From the NCBI GenBank assembly GCA_020740775.1, contig JAHEWK010000006.1, positions 1,364,001 to 1,428,000 of the forward strand: a stretch of DNA of 64,000 nt, in the 5' to 3' direction. Position numbers and translations under genes: made by a program. Origin of the DNA: Ilyonectria destructans (taxonomy: Eukaryota > Ascomycota > Sordariomycetes > Hypocreales > Nectriaceae). Below are positions 1-10,972 of the stretch, piece after piece (the first letter of the stretch is position 1; each line of letters starts with the position of its first letter). The notes beneath the pieces were generated by a model that saw only the letters and a program-made list of their open reading frames with translations, was not told the DNA's origin and ran no database searches.

Positions 1-1667
1 TGCACTTCCATGGTACGCCATTGAGGCCCCCCTCCTACGCCCTCCATCCCTAACCACAACAGGTATCGAGATGATGGGAACGCCGTGGTCGGATGGAGTT
101 CCTGGTGTCAGTCAACAGCCCATCGAGCCCGAGTGCAGCTTCACGTACAAGTTTAAGGCGACCCAGTACGGCAGCTACTGGTATCACGCGCATTACAGAG
201 GCCAGATCGAAGACGGTTTATACGGTCCCATTGTCATCCACCCACGCCGAGGGGACCCAAAGCCGTTCAATCTCATTTCGGACGATATCGACACAGTACA
301 CGCCATGATGGAGGCCGAGCACAACGTCGTACCCCTCGTCATTGCCGACTTCGTCCACCTCACTTCTGATGCTAAGTGGGACATGACTCTTGCCGCAATG
401 GTTGAGGATTCATGCTACGACTCCATCCTCTTCAACGGCAAGGGGAGCGTGCAGTGTCTCCCAGCGGATGAGATTGCTGCGCTTGTCAATGAAGCTCAAA
501 AGACTCTCTTAGGAATAGTACCTGGCTCTACCATGACTGATAAAGCGTATGTTACCATCTATCAGGAGACTCCATAAACTAACCTTAGTCAGGTGTCTTC
601 CTGCTTCGGTACTGATAGGACTTACGGGAGGTCAGGGCAACGAGAGTGCCTTACTCCCGGGCACCTTTTCCGGCTGTGAGGAAACTGAGGGTCAGGTTGA
701 GGTGATCAGGCCATCATGCGAGGACGATGAGTGGATCGCCATCGACATCGTCGGGGGTATCAACTTCGCCACCGGGGTTGTCTCGATCGACGAGCACGAC
801 ATGTGGGTATACGCTATGGACGGATCCTACATTGAGCCTCAGAAAGTCCAGGCAATTGTCCTTACCAATGGCGACAGATACTCTGTGATGGTGAAGCTGG
901 ACAGGCCAGGAGACTTCAAGATCCGGTTTAATGCCGTCAGTGCGCCTCAAATGATATCTGGCCACGCAATTCTATCGGTTGGGGGCGCGAGCGGATATGA
1001 AGAATCCGACCCGTACGTCAATTTCGTGGGGGTGCCGCTGACAAAGGACGTTGTGTTCTTTGACCAGAATATTGCGCATCCATACCCGCCTGATCCCATC
1101 CCCGCGAGTGCGGATGCCTTGTTCCATCTGACCATGAAGGTTGACGGGGCTTCGTACCTCTGGGCATTGAACAGCTCGCGACTGATGCCAATCGACCTCG
1201 ACGCCCGCGAGCCGGTACTCTTCCACCCTGATCCTCATGAACACAACAATGTCACTCTGTCAACAAAGTTCAACTCCTGGGTCGACCTCGTATTCTTCGC
1301 TTCCGTTTTCCCGCAGCCTCCACATCCGATTCACAAGCACGGCACAAAGATGTACCAGATTGGTTCTGGGGTAGGCCCATTCAAGTGGGACTCAGTCGAC
1401 GAGGCCATCAAGGAGATCCCCGACCAGTTCAATCTGGTGAACCCTCCCCGGAGAGACGCCTTTACTTCGCTCCCTGCCAACGACAATGTGACTTGGGTGG
1501 TGGTTAGGTATCATGCCAGTAACCCCGGCGCTTGGCTTCTGCACTGTCATATTAACAACCATATGCTGGGAGGCATGATGATGGTGATTCAGGACGGGGT
1601 GGACAATTGGCCCGTGATTCCTGAGGAATATAAAGATGGGAGACATGGGCAAGGGCATCATTGGTAA
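1..1667 (+). CDS. Multicopper oxidase (laccase-like), 5'-truncated by window edge
   Basis: Secreted-type blue copper oxidase that oxidises phenolic or metal substrates and reduces O2 to water. The N-terminal part lies outside the window. All four copper-binding motifs are visible in order: HFHG (bases 3-12 completed across an intron), WYHAHYRGQ (about 180), HPIHKHG (about 1325) and HCHINNHMLGGM (about 1545), with the type-1 axial Met present. Inferred introns are 13-62 and 547-592, both GT-AG. The second joins ...TDKA to CLPASVLIG and removes an apparent stop. The TAA is at 1665-1667. The substrate class is not readable: an ascomycete laccase or pigment-type oxidase fits better than a Fet3 ferroxidase, since no C-terminal membrane anchor is seen. 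It converges with the permease downstream. Confidence 0.93.
13..62 (+). other. Intron of multicopper oxidase gene
   Basis: GT at 13 and CAG ending at 62, with a branch-like CTAAC at 50-54. Splicing restores HFHG-IEMMG in one frame. Confidence 0.85.
547..592 (+). other. Intron of multicopper oxidase gene
   Basis: GTATGT at 547, branch-like CTAAC at 579-583, and AG at 591-592. It is 46 bp long and phase 2. Splicing joins the two long open frames. Confidence 0.9.
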
Positions 1668-2596
1668 ATATCCTTGAGAGCTATGAGCAACCAGATTGTG
1701 CGAATTTGCGACTCAATGGCCGGATTGTTAAATCATATATATCATGTGTAATACATCCCTTTCTTCTTCGCCATGGTTAATAGCTGTGAGATATTTCCTT
1801 CAGTAGCGATGAGATTGTAAGATAGACGAAGAGTAGGGTTGGAATGTGTCAAAGAATAATTTAACTGAGAGCAACGACACTTTTTTGGTGTGGGAAATAC
1901 TGCTGTGAGTCCTTGCGCAGGTAGAAATAGAAGTTTAGGGTCAGCAACGAGGTGCTATCGAAGCGAGGGGCTCACATACGAAGGTGCCGCAGTAGTATAT
2001 ACAGTGTTGAAAAAGGCAACGCAGACGCTCAGGGTGACTGCCGAGTCCGATTTCACAAGGTCACGAGCGCACTTGGCCGAGCAGGTAGATCATCTGCCAG
2101 GAGAATAAGTGGAGGCGCCGACGGGGACAACCGTGGCAGCGAGGAAAGTGAGCTTTATCATGACGTCGATGATGTTCTGTGAAGGATGGAACCTTGATGA
2201 ACGAGAAATCAGAACGGATCCCGAGGCACCCGGCGGCTCTCACGACCGTCTTAGCTGCTTCTTTTAACTGTTGGGAAGATACCTCCATCTCGTCTACTCT
2301 ACGAGTCTCACAAGAAGTCCCCACTTAGGCGTATAGTGAATAAGACTCCTTGCGTTGGCGCAATAAAATATACACGCTATTGATTTGCCCGCTCATCTGC
2401 TGGTCGCTAGTCTTTCATTCCTGCTTCCAACCATGGCACCGGCCAATCGAATGACACCGTTTTCCCCAGAGGGAAATTCGCGGCTCGTACCAACTCGATC
2501 GTGAGAACATCTATCAGGAGATTTCATATAGCCGGGTAATGATTTGAACCTGAAGTGGCTATTATTTGTCTCATCTAATAAACTAACATCTGCCTT
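1668..2596. other. Convergent intergenic gap
   Basis: This stretch holds the 3' flanks of two convergent genes. The only suggestive content is a broken signal-peptide-like frame on the minus strand at about 2161-1961, listed separately. No other coding or RNA signal was seen. Confidence 0.6.
1961..2161 (-). pseudogene. Possible broken small secreted Cys-containing protein
   Basis: From ATG at 2161 the minus strand reads a signal-peptide-like MIKLTFLAATVVPVGAS. It then meets an in-frame TGA at 2092, and the same frame continues as STCSAKCARDLVKSDS up to a TAG near 1961. A secreted small-protein gene interrupted by one nonsense codon would look like this. Chance is a real alternative, because the stretch is short and I recognise no family. 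Confidence 0.2.
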
Positions 2597-4523
2597 TCAG
2601 AACAGCCAGGTCACTACATTCTTGACCTTGGCTTTCCAGCCTGTTTCTTCAATCACCTTCTCATCTGCTGTATATGTATCGGTTTCCAAATCCATCTCCG
2701 AAAGCGCAACAGTTTTTGTCTTCTTCAGGAGCTTCCACACAACGTACATAATCAGCATAATCGGCAGCTCAATGTAGAAGCTGACAAAGCTAACACCGTC
2801 GAACGTGGGACTGAAACAACTCCAGCCTTGGACAAGCACGATGAAACTGTTCAGTATGACGCAGAACCAAGGGCCATACGGGTAAGTCCAATTGCGGAAT
2901 GGGAGGAGGTGCGTTTTGCCTTGGAGGGCGAGAGCGGAGCGGAATCGGATCGAGGTGATGCCAATGGCAATCCAGCTCAGCTGGTTTGATACACCGACGA
3001 TACTGAGCGAGGTTAGCTGGATGTATAAGGAGCATTCATAATGTGAGTAGGTACGTACTTTTGAAGCCAGGTCCACAACTGACCAGCTCCGATAAAACTG
3101 GACCCAAAGCAGAGACCGGCGATGAGACTCGTTGCGAGGACGGCCACCCATGGCACTTGGTTCCTGTTCAATTTTCCAAAGACCTTGGGTGCGTGTCCCT
3201 CCATGGCAAGAGTGTACATTAGTCTAGCACCTGCGAACAAAGCATGGTTTCCTGCGGAGAGAACGCTCGTCATGATTACGGCGTTGATGACACTTCCGGC
3301 GGCGTGGGCTCCAGTCATCTCGAAAACGAGGGTAAAGGGAGAGGTGCGAGTTTCCTTGGAGTTAAGGTTTGGGTAGTTGTACGGGATGTTGAGGCCGATC
3401 AAAAGGACAGAGAGGAGGCTATTGGGTGTTAGTGAGTTGGGACAAGTTCCGCTGTATCGATGTGACGTACTAGAACAGAACGATCCGCCAAAACACATTC
3501 TTGACGACCTTTGGGATGTTCTTTGTAGGGTTCATCGTCTCGCCTGCGGTAATTGCAATGCTTTCCGTACCACCGTCTATACATGGTTCGCATCAATGAG
3601 TACTGGAGGCAGTGAACCAGAAGACTTACAAGCGAATGAGGCGGTCACAAACACGGATGCAAAACCACCGATCCCTCCTACAAACGGAGCACCGGGGATG
3701 TGCCAGTTTTCGCCTCCGATGTAGTGGCCTGTACTGTTTCCACCGCAGTTGACTACGATGCCCATGACGATGAATACCTGCCCGGGAATGTGAGTGGGAG
3801 TTTCGTGGGAAGGGGTTCGATAGAGCACTTACAACGATGGTGATGACTTTGAGCAGGCTTAGCCAGTACTCAAGCTATTGAAGAAGTGAGTATAAATACA
3901 ATATCATTGTAAAGGTGCGCGCTTACCTCGCCGTATGCTCTCACTGTGATGATGTTTGCAGCAATCAAGACAAACCAGAAAATCAAGCTCAGAGCCCAGC
4001 CTGGAAAGTTGTCGGTCCAGTACTGCAAAATGAGCTGTAGAGCAACGAGATCAGAAGCCGTCGAGACTGCGTCGTTGAACCAGTAATTCCAGGTCAACGC
4101 AAAGCCAAACGCATCATCGACAAAGCGCCTAACCAGAACCAATTAGCCCCAGTCCACGGCATCAAAACAACCAACTCACCCAGCAAAAGTGCAGAAGCTG
4201 CCGGCCACGGGGATAAAGGCGGCCATCTCGCCCAGACTCAACATGGTGGTGAAGACAATGGCACCCACGATTGTGTAGGCAATCAGGATCGAGGCAGGCC
4301 CTCCAGTGGCTAGTGACTTGCCGGTTCCCAAGAAGAGACCTGTGCCAATGGTGCCGCCAATGGCAATCATTTGCACCTGGCGAGCGGAGAGGGCGCGCTT
4401 CAGCAGGTCGGACTGCGTCGGCCCGCGCGCGTGGTGTTGGCTGGGATTGAAGCCTTCGACATCATCGTATGGAGGTTGGCCGGCCTCTTTAGAGTCGAGG
4501 GTTGTTGAGTTATTGTATGCCAT
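2597..4523 (-). CDS. Amino-acid permease (APC superfamily, YAT family), 7 exons
   Basis: Plasma-membrane H+-coupled amino-acid importer with about 12 membrane segments. The spliced product is 535 residues, usual for the family. The N-terminal cytosolic tail is followed by the family signature IGGTIGTGLFLGTGKSL (near residue 55) and by GRFVDDAFGFALTWNYW, AYGGTESIAITAGE and SAGNHALFAGARL. Exons are 4523-4180, 4128-3927, 3874-3833, 3777-3630, 3576-3471, 3418-3059 and 3002-2597; all introns are GT-AG and about 50-57 bp. The whole joins into 536 codons with TGA at 2599-2597. The FVDDAFGFALTWNYWF stretch and the C-terminal FVSFYIELPIMLI stretch resemble basic amino-acid (Can1/Lyp1-like) permeases, but the substrate is inference. 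The ATG at 4523 gives the normal N-terminus. Confidence 0.95.
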
Positions 4524-6428
4524 GGTTCGTAAATACCTCCCGAGGAGGAATATACTTGGCTACGGCCACAATATAGTCGGTCGAAGAATCAGAGGATCCC
4601 AAATGTTGTATAGCTTCTTACAGCGCTTGAGAAGAACAGAGCCGGATGCATCACGAATTGGGTTCAAACTCGGCCGTTGACGATATTTTAGTTTGCCACG
4701 ACCGCCATGTACGACCTAAACCGCTCAGGCACGGGATATTGCGTGCTCGATAGCCATGGACCGAAACCCCAGATTCTGGATACGCGGCCAGGGTTGTTAG
4801 GTAACATTTTGCATCGTGTGGGAGCGGCCACAACCGCTCCACTGCTCGGGGGCTCCGTCCGCTAGCGACAAGGTGGAAGGTGAAGCAGAAAGAGAAAGCA
4901 GCAGGGATCAGCGGCTTGCTTCCATTTGCTGCGAGTTCCAGGATCGCCCGTCTTAATCCTCAGCGACGTCGTGAAGAGGCGTCATGGGACGCCAGGGTAA
5001 CGTCGCAGCGGATGGCCCACCTGCAGGAGAACGACTGGCGCGAGAACGAGCGGCGGCGGAGGTTGTACCGCATGTTCGGCGTAATGGCGCCGCAATCCCT
5101 GCTTGTGCGGGCTCCATGACATGATAGCTCGAAGACTTGCGTCGGCCGCCCAATACATATTCTTTTACGCCAGAGGTTTGGTCTGGATCGAAATTCTCCG
5201 AATCAGGCCCATGCCCAAAAAAGGAATGTGTCAAGCGAAAGCTGCTGCTGCGTCTATGCTTATTCATACGTAGGGCCGTATTCCGTCGTTCCCCTTGCAA
5301 TTGACGCCATCGCTAGTCGACATGTATCATGACTGACCTTGACGATTCTTCCTCAGCAATCCTCCTCCATCAAAGTCGTCGTATGGACCATGATGAAGCT
5401 ATTTTCGGGGACCCGCAGTGAGCCCTGGGCCTGCACGCCAAGCGCCCCCAGGTGATCGCTCCCTTCTTGGCAAGCCTCTCTGCCCTACGACCCTGCAGAT
5501 AATGCACTAGCCCTGTTCAATTCCACTTGTTTGGACAGTTGTGAAGAGGGAAGCTGATTGCCCAGAGGTAAATCGCATGTTGCGATATGAAGCTTGGTTT
5601 GGGAACATGATTCGTTCCAATACTAACCGCTATTGTGGCATTGCCCTTGTCTATCAATTGAACATTGCCATGCCTTTCCCAAAGGTCCTTGCTATCTGTA
5701 CGAATATCACCATCACTCACGGCCCCCACGTCGAGACATATCAGTGCTGCCTTGCCGCAAGGCATCCTAACAATGACTGCGTACCGGACTCTACAAGTCC
5801 TAATTGGCACTGACTCACTAGGCTAGACATTGAAACAGCCATACAGTTTATTATTTGAGCTATGGGAAACATCGCTGCTGGACGCCCAATTGCCAGCGCC
5901 TGTTTAGTGGGCAGCCGCACTCCGACTCCTTGCCTAGCCGCCGCTCCGATGCCTACCCAGCCATAAGAGCACAATAGCGCAAGATGCATCGTGGGGAATC
6001 CAATAGCCAAGCTGCCTCGGGTGAATTCGCATTAGCCCTCCCATGACGACGGATGCAACACAGCAGAAACGTGGCTGGGGCGGAGCGGTAGATAAGCCAC
6101 TCTGCCAAAAAGGCCTCCTGTCAGCCTTGGGTTGCATAGGCACTCAAGCTAGCTCAATATAGAAGCCAGGCAACAGCAAAAACATTGGCTTCATCTCCGA
6201 ATAAAACCTGGCCTCACAACTTCAAGGCATTTGACTCATTAACAAGTTTTTTCTTTCAATCCGGGCTTGGAAACGTGGCATATTGCATCTTAAGGAAACT
6301 CTGCACATAAAGGCAGCACTCTCGGCCCGCCAAAGTCTCACTCGGAAAGAAACCCATTGCCCGTCAACACCATCACCATCATCACCAAGGCCACCGCCAT
6401 CATCACCAAGGCCACCGCCATCATCACC
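4524..6428. other. Divergent intergenic region (permease / dioxygenase)
   Basis: About 1.9 kb upstream of two divergently transcribed genes. Small frames at 4880-5119, 4953-5300 and 5517-5813 overlap on opposite strands and show no family signature, so I call none a gene. The 21-bp tandem repeat just before the dioxygenase is listed separately. Confidence 0.6.
6381..6428 (+). repeat. 21-bp tandem repeat at the dioxygenase start
   Basis: A unit beginning ATCACCAAGGCCACCGCC recurs with a 21-bp period at 6381, 6402 and (partial) 6423, ending at the ATG at 6429. It lies inside an in-frame extension from an upstream ATG at 6357. If that ATG were used, the protein would gain 24 residues rich in Thr and Ile. 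Confidence 0.85.
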
Positions 6429-7392
6429 ATGTTTGCCTACCTCGCCTCCAAACTCGGCTTCTCCTCCACCCAAAAATCCTCCTTCGCCGTCAAAGTCTCT
6501 TCCAAAACCCAGAGCAAGGCCCCCATCCAAGTCGAATACACCCACAACGACGTCCCCATCCCGGACTCCTTCCTGACCACGCCCCCCGCAAAGCCCATCG
6601 CCTGCAACCACATCGACTGGGCCGTGTCCCCTCTCCCGGAGAACCAAGGCCGCACCGCCCTCCTCCTCAGAAACGTCCTCTCGCGGGAGGAGTGCAAGCA
6701 GCTGATCGCCTTGGCGGAGGACTCGGTGCCGAGGGAGGCCGGCGACTCGGCGTGGAGGCCGGCCCTCGTCAGCTTGGGGCCGGGATGGGAGGCTCCCGCC
6801 CCGGGCTACCGCGAGAGTGATCGCATCATCTGGAACCAGCAAACCGTCGTCGACCGTATCTGGGAGCGTTGTGCTCAGGCAGATGGCCTCCGCGAGCTGC
6901 TGGCCGTTGTACCGCCTCAACCACCGATGGGCGGCGGCAAGTGGGAGTTCAGCCGCGTCAACGAGCGGATGCGGTTTCTCAAGTACTCTCCTGGCCAGTA
7001 CTTCAAGCGTAAGTCACTAAACCGCCCATATCCCATTCAATATCTAACCACTTCATGCAGCCCACTGCGATGGTCCTTACTGGTACAAGGACGGCGAGAG
7101 GGAGTTCCAGACTCACTACACGATCCAACTCTATCTCAACGACTCTGTCCATAGCGACCCGCAGTCAGAACTCGAGGGCGGCGCCACCTCATTTCTCGGC
7201 AAAAAATGCGACTGCAGAGTCGACATCCCCCCCAAGGCGGGAAACGTCTTGATCTTCCAACACAAGCAACTACTTCACGAGGGCGCCACGGTAACAAAGG
7301 GAACAAAGTACACAATAAGGACGGATATTTTGTATGAATGGATTCCGGACGTTGAACCGGCTGCAGAAACTGCAGAGGAGACTGCTGCTTGA
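6429..7392 (+). CDS. 2OG-Fe(II) dioxygenase, prolyl 4-hydroxylase-like
   Basis: Predicted non-haem iron dioxygenase using 2-oxoglutarate and O2 to hydroxylate a substrate, in the prolyl 4-hydroxylase alpha family. The exons 6429-7008 and 7061-7392 give 303 residues. The intron at 7009-7060 has GTAAGT and a CTAAC branch. The core is visible: the HxD pair in KPHCDGPYW just after the splice, LYLND..., and the distal His plus 2OG-binding basic residue in LLHEGATVTKGTKYTIR. The double-stranded beta-helix is therefore complete. I prefer ATG 6429 (CACCATG context) over the in-frame ATG at 6357, because the extra stretch is encoded by a 21-bp repeat. No signal peptide is evident. Its stop lies 81 bp from the stop of the convergent helicase gene. 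The substrate is unknown. Confidence 0.9.
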
Positions 7393-7473
7393 TTGGGACC
7401 AGATACCAGGGATATATTTTTACATAGTTTCAGCTAATACCATCGCTTCAGGGCATGAAGAGCGAATAGTTCA

Positions 7474-10400
7474 TCATCTTCGCTTAGGCATCTTCTTCTC
7501 TTCCATCTCTTCAACATCCTTCTTCTTGTGAAAATGGGGCGCCAGCTCCGCCAGCCACACCGGCTCGATGGGCATCACACTACGCATGTACTCCTTGGTC
7601 GTCTGCACCAGCTCAAAGTACACCACCATCTTCTCCGGCGGATCGATCGACATCAGCACACTGCTGGGGTGGATCCAAACCGTCGTGTTGTTCTTGACAG
7701 TTCGGTAGCTGTCACCGCTCCTCATCAGGCGCGCCGCGTTCGGGAAGAAACCAGCCGTGATGGCTCGCTTGATAGGGCGAAGGTTTGATGCTCCGCACGT
7801 CGAAGGTGCCACCTCGACTCGCTCACAGAGCTTGGCCAACTGGTCTCGTACATCGCGCGCTCTGGTCAGGGACCGCTGCTGCAGGAAGTTCTCGCGGGCC
7901 CAGACAGGGGAGAAGTCGCTGTCCACCCATTGGTTCCAGACATTGAGCAGAGTGAGATGGTCACCTCCATCTTTGACGGTAAACCGGTTGCGAGCACTGT
8001 CTGCGTGGATCTTCTTGTCCTTGGGGCGGAAGAAGAGCGCCGAACTTTCGCTCAGCATTGAAACGATAGAGAGCACCTCTTCCACGCACTTTTCCTTGTC
8101 TGCTGCAAGAACGGCCTTGGCAAGCATAGGATCGGTTGGAAACTCGGCCATCTGGCGGCCCAGCTTGGTCATTTCTCCCTTGTGGTTCAATGCCTGGAGG
8201 GCAAAGAGCTGGTTCAACGCGCCAATGAGCGATTCCGTTGGTGGCGGATCCATAAACTCGAAATCGAGAAGTTCGTTGATTCCGAGCGACTTCAGCTGCA
8301 AGACGACTCCGTTCAGGTTGGTCCGCTGGATTTCTGGCGTTGTCGACTCGTCCATCTCGTTCATGTAGGCAAACTTGGTGTACAGCCGGAAACACTTTCC
8401 TGGGCCAACACGACCAGCTCGACCACTGCGCTGGTTGGCCGAGGCTCGAGAGCAAGGCACCACGACCAAGTTCGACATGCCAGTCGCCGGGTTGTAAACG
8501 TTCTCCTTGACATAACCCGGATCAATGACGTAGACGATGCCATCGATGGTCAAACTCGTCTCGGCAATGTTGGTGGCTAGGACCACCTTGCGGGCACCAT
8601 TTGGCGTGGGCTCGAAGATCTTGGACTGGAGCTCGGATGGCAAGTTTGCATAAATCGGACAGATGACGAGTTCCTTGATGCGGCTGCCAAGCTTCTTCGC
8701 CGTTTCAGCAATCTCCAGCTCAGCCGCTTCAATCTCATCTTGTCCGGTCAAGAAGATGAGGATATCGCCCTTGCCTTGGGTTGTGTGAATCTGGAACGTC
8801 GTGGTGATGGCTGCAGCCAGGTAGTTTGCCTCCGGAGCCGGTGTGTAGTAAATATCCACAGGGTATCGTCGGCCAGGAATGTTGAAAATGGGCGCATCGT
8901 CAAAGTACTGTGCAAACTTCTCGGCGTTCATCGTCGCCGACGAAATCAGCAACTTTAGATCTTTACGCTCGCGGGACAGATCCTTGACCAAGGCAAGCAA
9001 GATGTCAGTGTGAACTGTCCGTTCGTGAGCCTCATCGATCATGAGCGCCGAGTATCCTGCCAGGTCTGGTTCAGTCATGAACTCTCGCAGCAACATGCCG
9101 TCAGTCATGTACTTCAAGACAGTCTTATCGGATGTGCAGTCCTCGAAACGAATCGTGTATCCAACTTCGTTTCCGACCTTGACACCCACTTCATCCGCAA
9201 CACGCGCCGCCACACTCATGGCGGCGACTCGACGAGGTTGCGTGCATCCCACCTTCAGGCCGTTCCTCGTATAACCTGCTTCGTGGAGGTATTGCGGCAG
9301 CTGTGTTGTCTTTCCACTACCAGTCTCACCGACAATGACCAACACCTGATGTGTCTCTAGCGCGGCAAGAAATTCGTCACGATACGCGAAAATCGGCAAG
9401 CTCTTTCTCGTTTCCTGGATGGACAACGCCTTCTTCTCTGCAGCATCGATCTGGGCCGCCAAGAACTTCTGTTCCTTGGTCATGGTCTGATCTTCGCCTG
9501 CCATTCGGGAATCCAGGTTCCATTGGATATACTGGGCATCGTCGAGGACGTAGTCGTAGTCTTCGTTCTCTCGCTCGGCGCGTTGAATCTGGGCCTTTGC
9601 TTTCGAGGTCTGTTCTCGTTCCCATTCCTCATGTTCTGTGACAAACTTCTCTTGACCGTATTCGTCCTTTTCGACGTAGCGCTTGTAGAGCGCTTCCTCC
9701 TTCTTCCTACTATCAAGCTTTCCCTTTTCGGTGATATAATCCTCGGGCATGACGTAGCCATCGCGGTGGTCGTCAATCTTCAGACGCTCTTCGGCCAAGC
9801 GCAGAATCTCTCGGTTCTTTGCAAACTCGGCCTTCTCCATCTCGGACAACCTCACGCCGCTCCTCAACTCGGAAGTCTCTTCGGCGACTTGTTTCCTCAG
9901 CAGAGCCAGGCGCTCTGCCTCTCGCTTTTTGAGATATTCCTGTCGCGATCTTTCACGGATGTCCGGTAGCGCCTTGTTTCTGGCCTCGGCGTCCTCTGCC
10001 AACTTTCGCCTGGATGATGATTCGGTGTCCTTGTCGTTCTTCTTCGATCGGCCGCCATCCTTCTCCCTGAGTCGCTTCGCAAACGCTTCTCGCTCCTCGA
10101 TGTCCTTGCGACGCTCCAGCTCTTCCTTGGCCCCGTCGGACAAGTCCTCCTCCTTCACGTCATCGTGGCTCAGCTTAACCCTCTTGCTTGCCGACTCCTC
10201 AAACTCGGGCTCGTTCTCCTCCTCCGGGTCGTCGGAAGGGGGCTCCTCGTCTCCCCATCTGTCGTCAGGGTCGGCATCCCCCTCGCGTCGGCGGTACTGC
10301 TTCGGACGGCTGGTGTGGGATGACCCTCGGCCGGGGGACTTTTCGCGACTGCGGCTACGGTCGCGACGCGATCTGGAATGTCGGGAAGAGGACTTGTCGT

Positions 10401-10503
10401 CTCGGTCGCGATGGCGGTGCTTGTGCTTCTTCTCCTTGGTGACTTTCTGAGGCCCCACCTCGTCCTCACCCATGGGCAGGAAGGCGTACTTTTTGGAGCT
10501 CAT
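7474..10503 (-). CDS. prp2: DEAH-box pre-mRNA-splicing RNA helicase (Prp2/DHX16 type)
   Basis: Nuclear ATP-dependent RNA helicase of the spliceosome. Prp2 (Cdc28 in fission yeast, DHX16 in animals) remodels the complex before the first step of splicing. It is a single uninterrupted frame of 1009 residues, close to DHX16. The N-terminal ~150 residues are charged and Arg/Ser/Lys-rich. Then follow motif [10 protein letters not shown] (residue ~390), the DEAH box in [10 protein letters not shown] (~488), SATMNAEKF (~520), [42 protein letters not shown] (~690), then the HA2 and OB-fold regions ending KKMPKRR. The in-frame ATG at 10554 would add 17 residues; the [12 protein letters not shown] start at 10503 is preferred because related proteins begin soon before the charged region. 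It shares a divergent promoter with scj1. Prp22 and Prp43 are less likely because there is no S1 domain and the N-terminus is long. Confidence 0.93.
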   Translation of the reverse strand: MSSKKYAFLPMGEDEVGPQKVTKEKKHKHRHRDRDDKSSSRHSRSRRDRSRSREKSPGRGSSHTSRPKQYRRREGDADPDDRWGDEEPPSDDPEEENEPEFEESASKRVKLSHDDVKEEDLSDGAKEELERRKDIEEREAFAKRLREKDGGRSKKNDKDTESSSRRKLAEDAEARNKALPDIRERSRQEYLKKREAERLALLRKQVAEETSELRSGVRLSEMEKAEFAKNREILRLAEERLKIDDHRDGYVMPEDYITEKGKLDSRKKEEALYKRYVEKDEYGQEKFVTEHEEWEREQTSKAKAQIQRAERENEDYDYVLDDAQYIQWNLDSRMAGEDQTMTKEQKFLAAQIDAAEKKALSIQETRKSLPIFAYRDEFLAALETHQVLVIVGETGSGKTTQLPQYLHEAGYTRNGLKVGCTQPRRVAAMSVAARVADEVGVKVGNEVGYTIRFEDCTSDKTVLKYMTDGMLLREFMTEPDLAGYSALMIDEAHERTVHTDILLALVKDLSRERKDLKLLISSATMNAEKFAQYFDDAPIFNIPGRRYPVDIYYTPAPEANYLAAAITTTFQIHTTQGKGDILIFLTGQDEIEAAELEIAETAKKLGSRIKELVICPIYANLPSELQSKIFEPTPNGARKVVLATNIAETSLTIDGIVYVIDPGYVKENVYNPATGMSNLVVVPCSRASANQRSGRAGRVGPGKCFRLYTKFAYMNEMDESTTPEIQRTNLNGVVLQLKSLGINELLDFEFMDPPPTESLIGALNQLFALQALNHKGEMTKLGRQMAEFPTDPMLAKAVLAADKEKCVEEVLSIVSMLSESSALFFRPKDKKIHADSARNRFTVKDGGDHLTLLNVWNQWVDSDFSPVWARENFLQQRSLTRARDVRDQLAKLCERVEVAPSTCGASNLRPIKRAITAGFFPNAARLMRSGDSYRTVKNNTTVWIHPSSVLMSIDPPEKMVVYFELVQTTKEYMRSVMPIEPVWLAELAPHFHKKKDVEEMEEKKMPKRR

Positions 10504-10972
10504 GATGGGTGTGTTAAGGTCCGAGACCAATTCGAAGGAGAAGACGCTTCCCAATTTTCTTTCCCGGCGCGAAGAAAATGTCTAGGGACTGGTCGCAAAT
10601 CGGAAGCTTGATCTCAGCAAGACAGGCTGCTCCCAAGCTCAATCATGATGCAGCAGCCTAGGACGTTCCCAGAATTTGGAAAGATAATCCGAAAGTTAGT
10701 CCGGCAACCAATGGCCAGCTCCCGATAACAGACCCACCTGCAAGGGCCCCGCGATAAACAGTGCGCTGTTCCAAAAAGAGGTGCGGAATAGACAAAGGTT
10801 GATAACACGCTGGTAAACTTGAGGCCAGACAGCTCCGTTGTTTATTCCCAAACCCATTCTCTCTTCCTCCACCGCTTCTGAACTTCCACCTGGCTTGACG
10901 GTCCTGGTCGCCGGATCCTGAATTTTCTCCCGTTCGTGCTCAAGTCCCGTTTTTTGGGCACACCGTGGCGCA
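10504..10972. promoter_or_regulatory. Divergent promoter of prp2-like helicase and scj1
   Basis: A 469-bp spacer drives the helicase leftward and the ER DnaJ rightward. It contains a UPRE-like CAGCGTG on the minus strand at 10812-10806 (listed separately). No TATA box is obvious. Confidence 0.7.
10806..10812 (-). promoter_or_regulatory. UPRE-like CAGCGTG motif upstream of scj1
   Basis: The minus strand reads CAGCGTG about 160 bp before the scj1 ATG. It matches the CAGNGTG core of the yeast unfolded-protein-response element. An ER co-chaperone is an expected target of Hac1/HacA. The motif is short, so chance occurrence is plausible. Confidence 0.35.

Noticed and set aside
2535..2560. GATTTGAACC on the plus strand, resembling a tRNA B box on the minus strand
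   Set aside because: No A-box-like sequence or acceptor stem at the right distance.
4953..5300. 115-codon minus frame and mirrored plus frame at 4880-5119
   Set aside because: Overlapping frames in GC-rich DNA with no motif, signal peptide or splice-supported extension.
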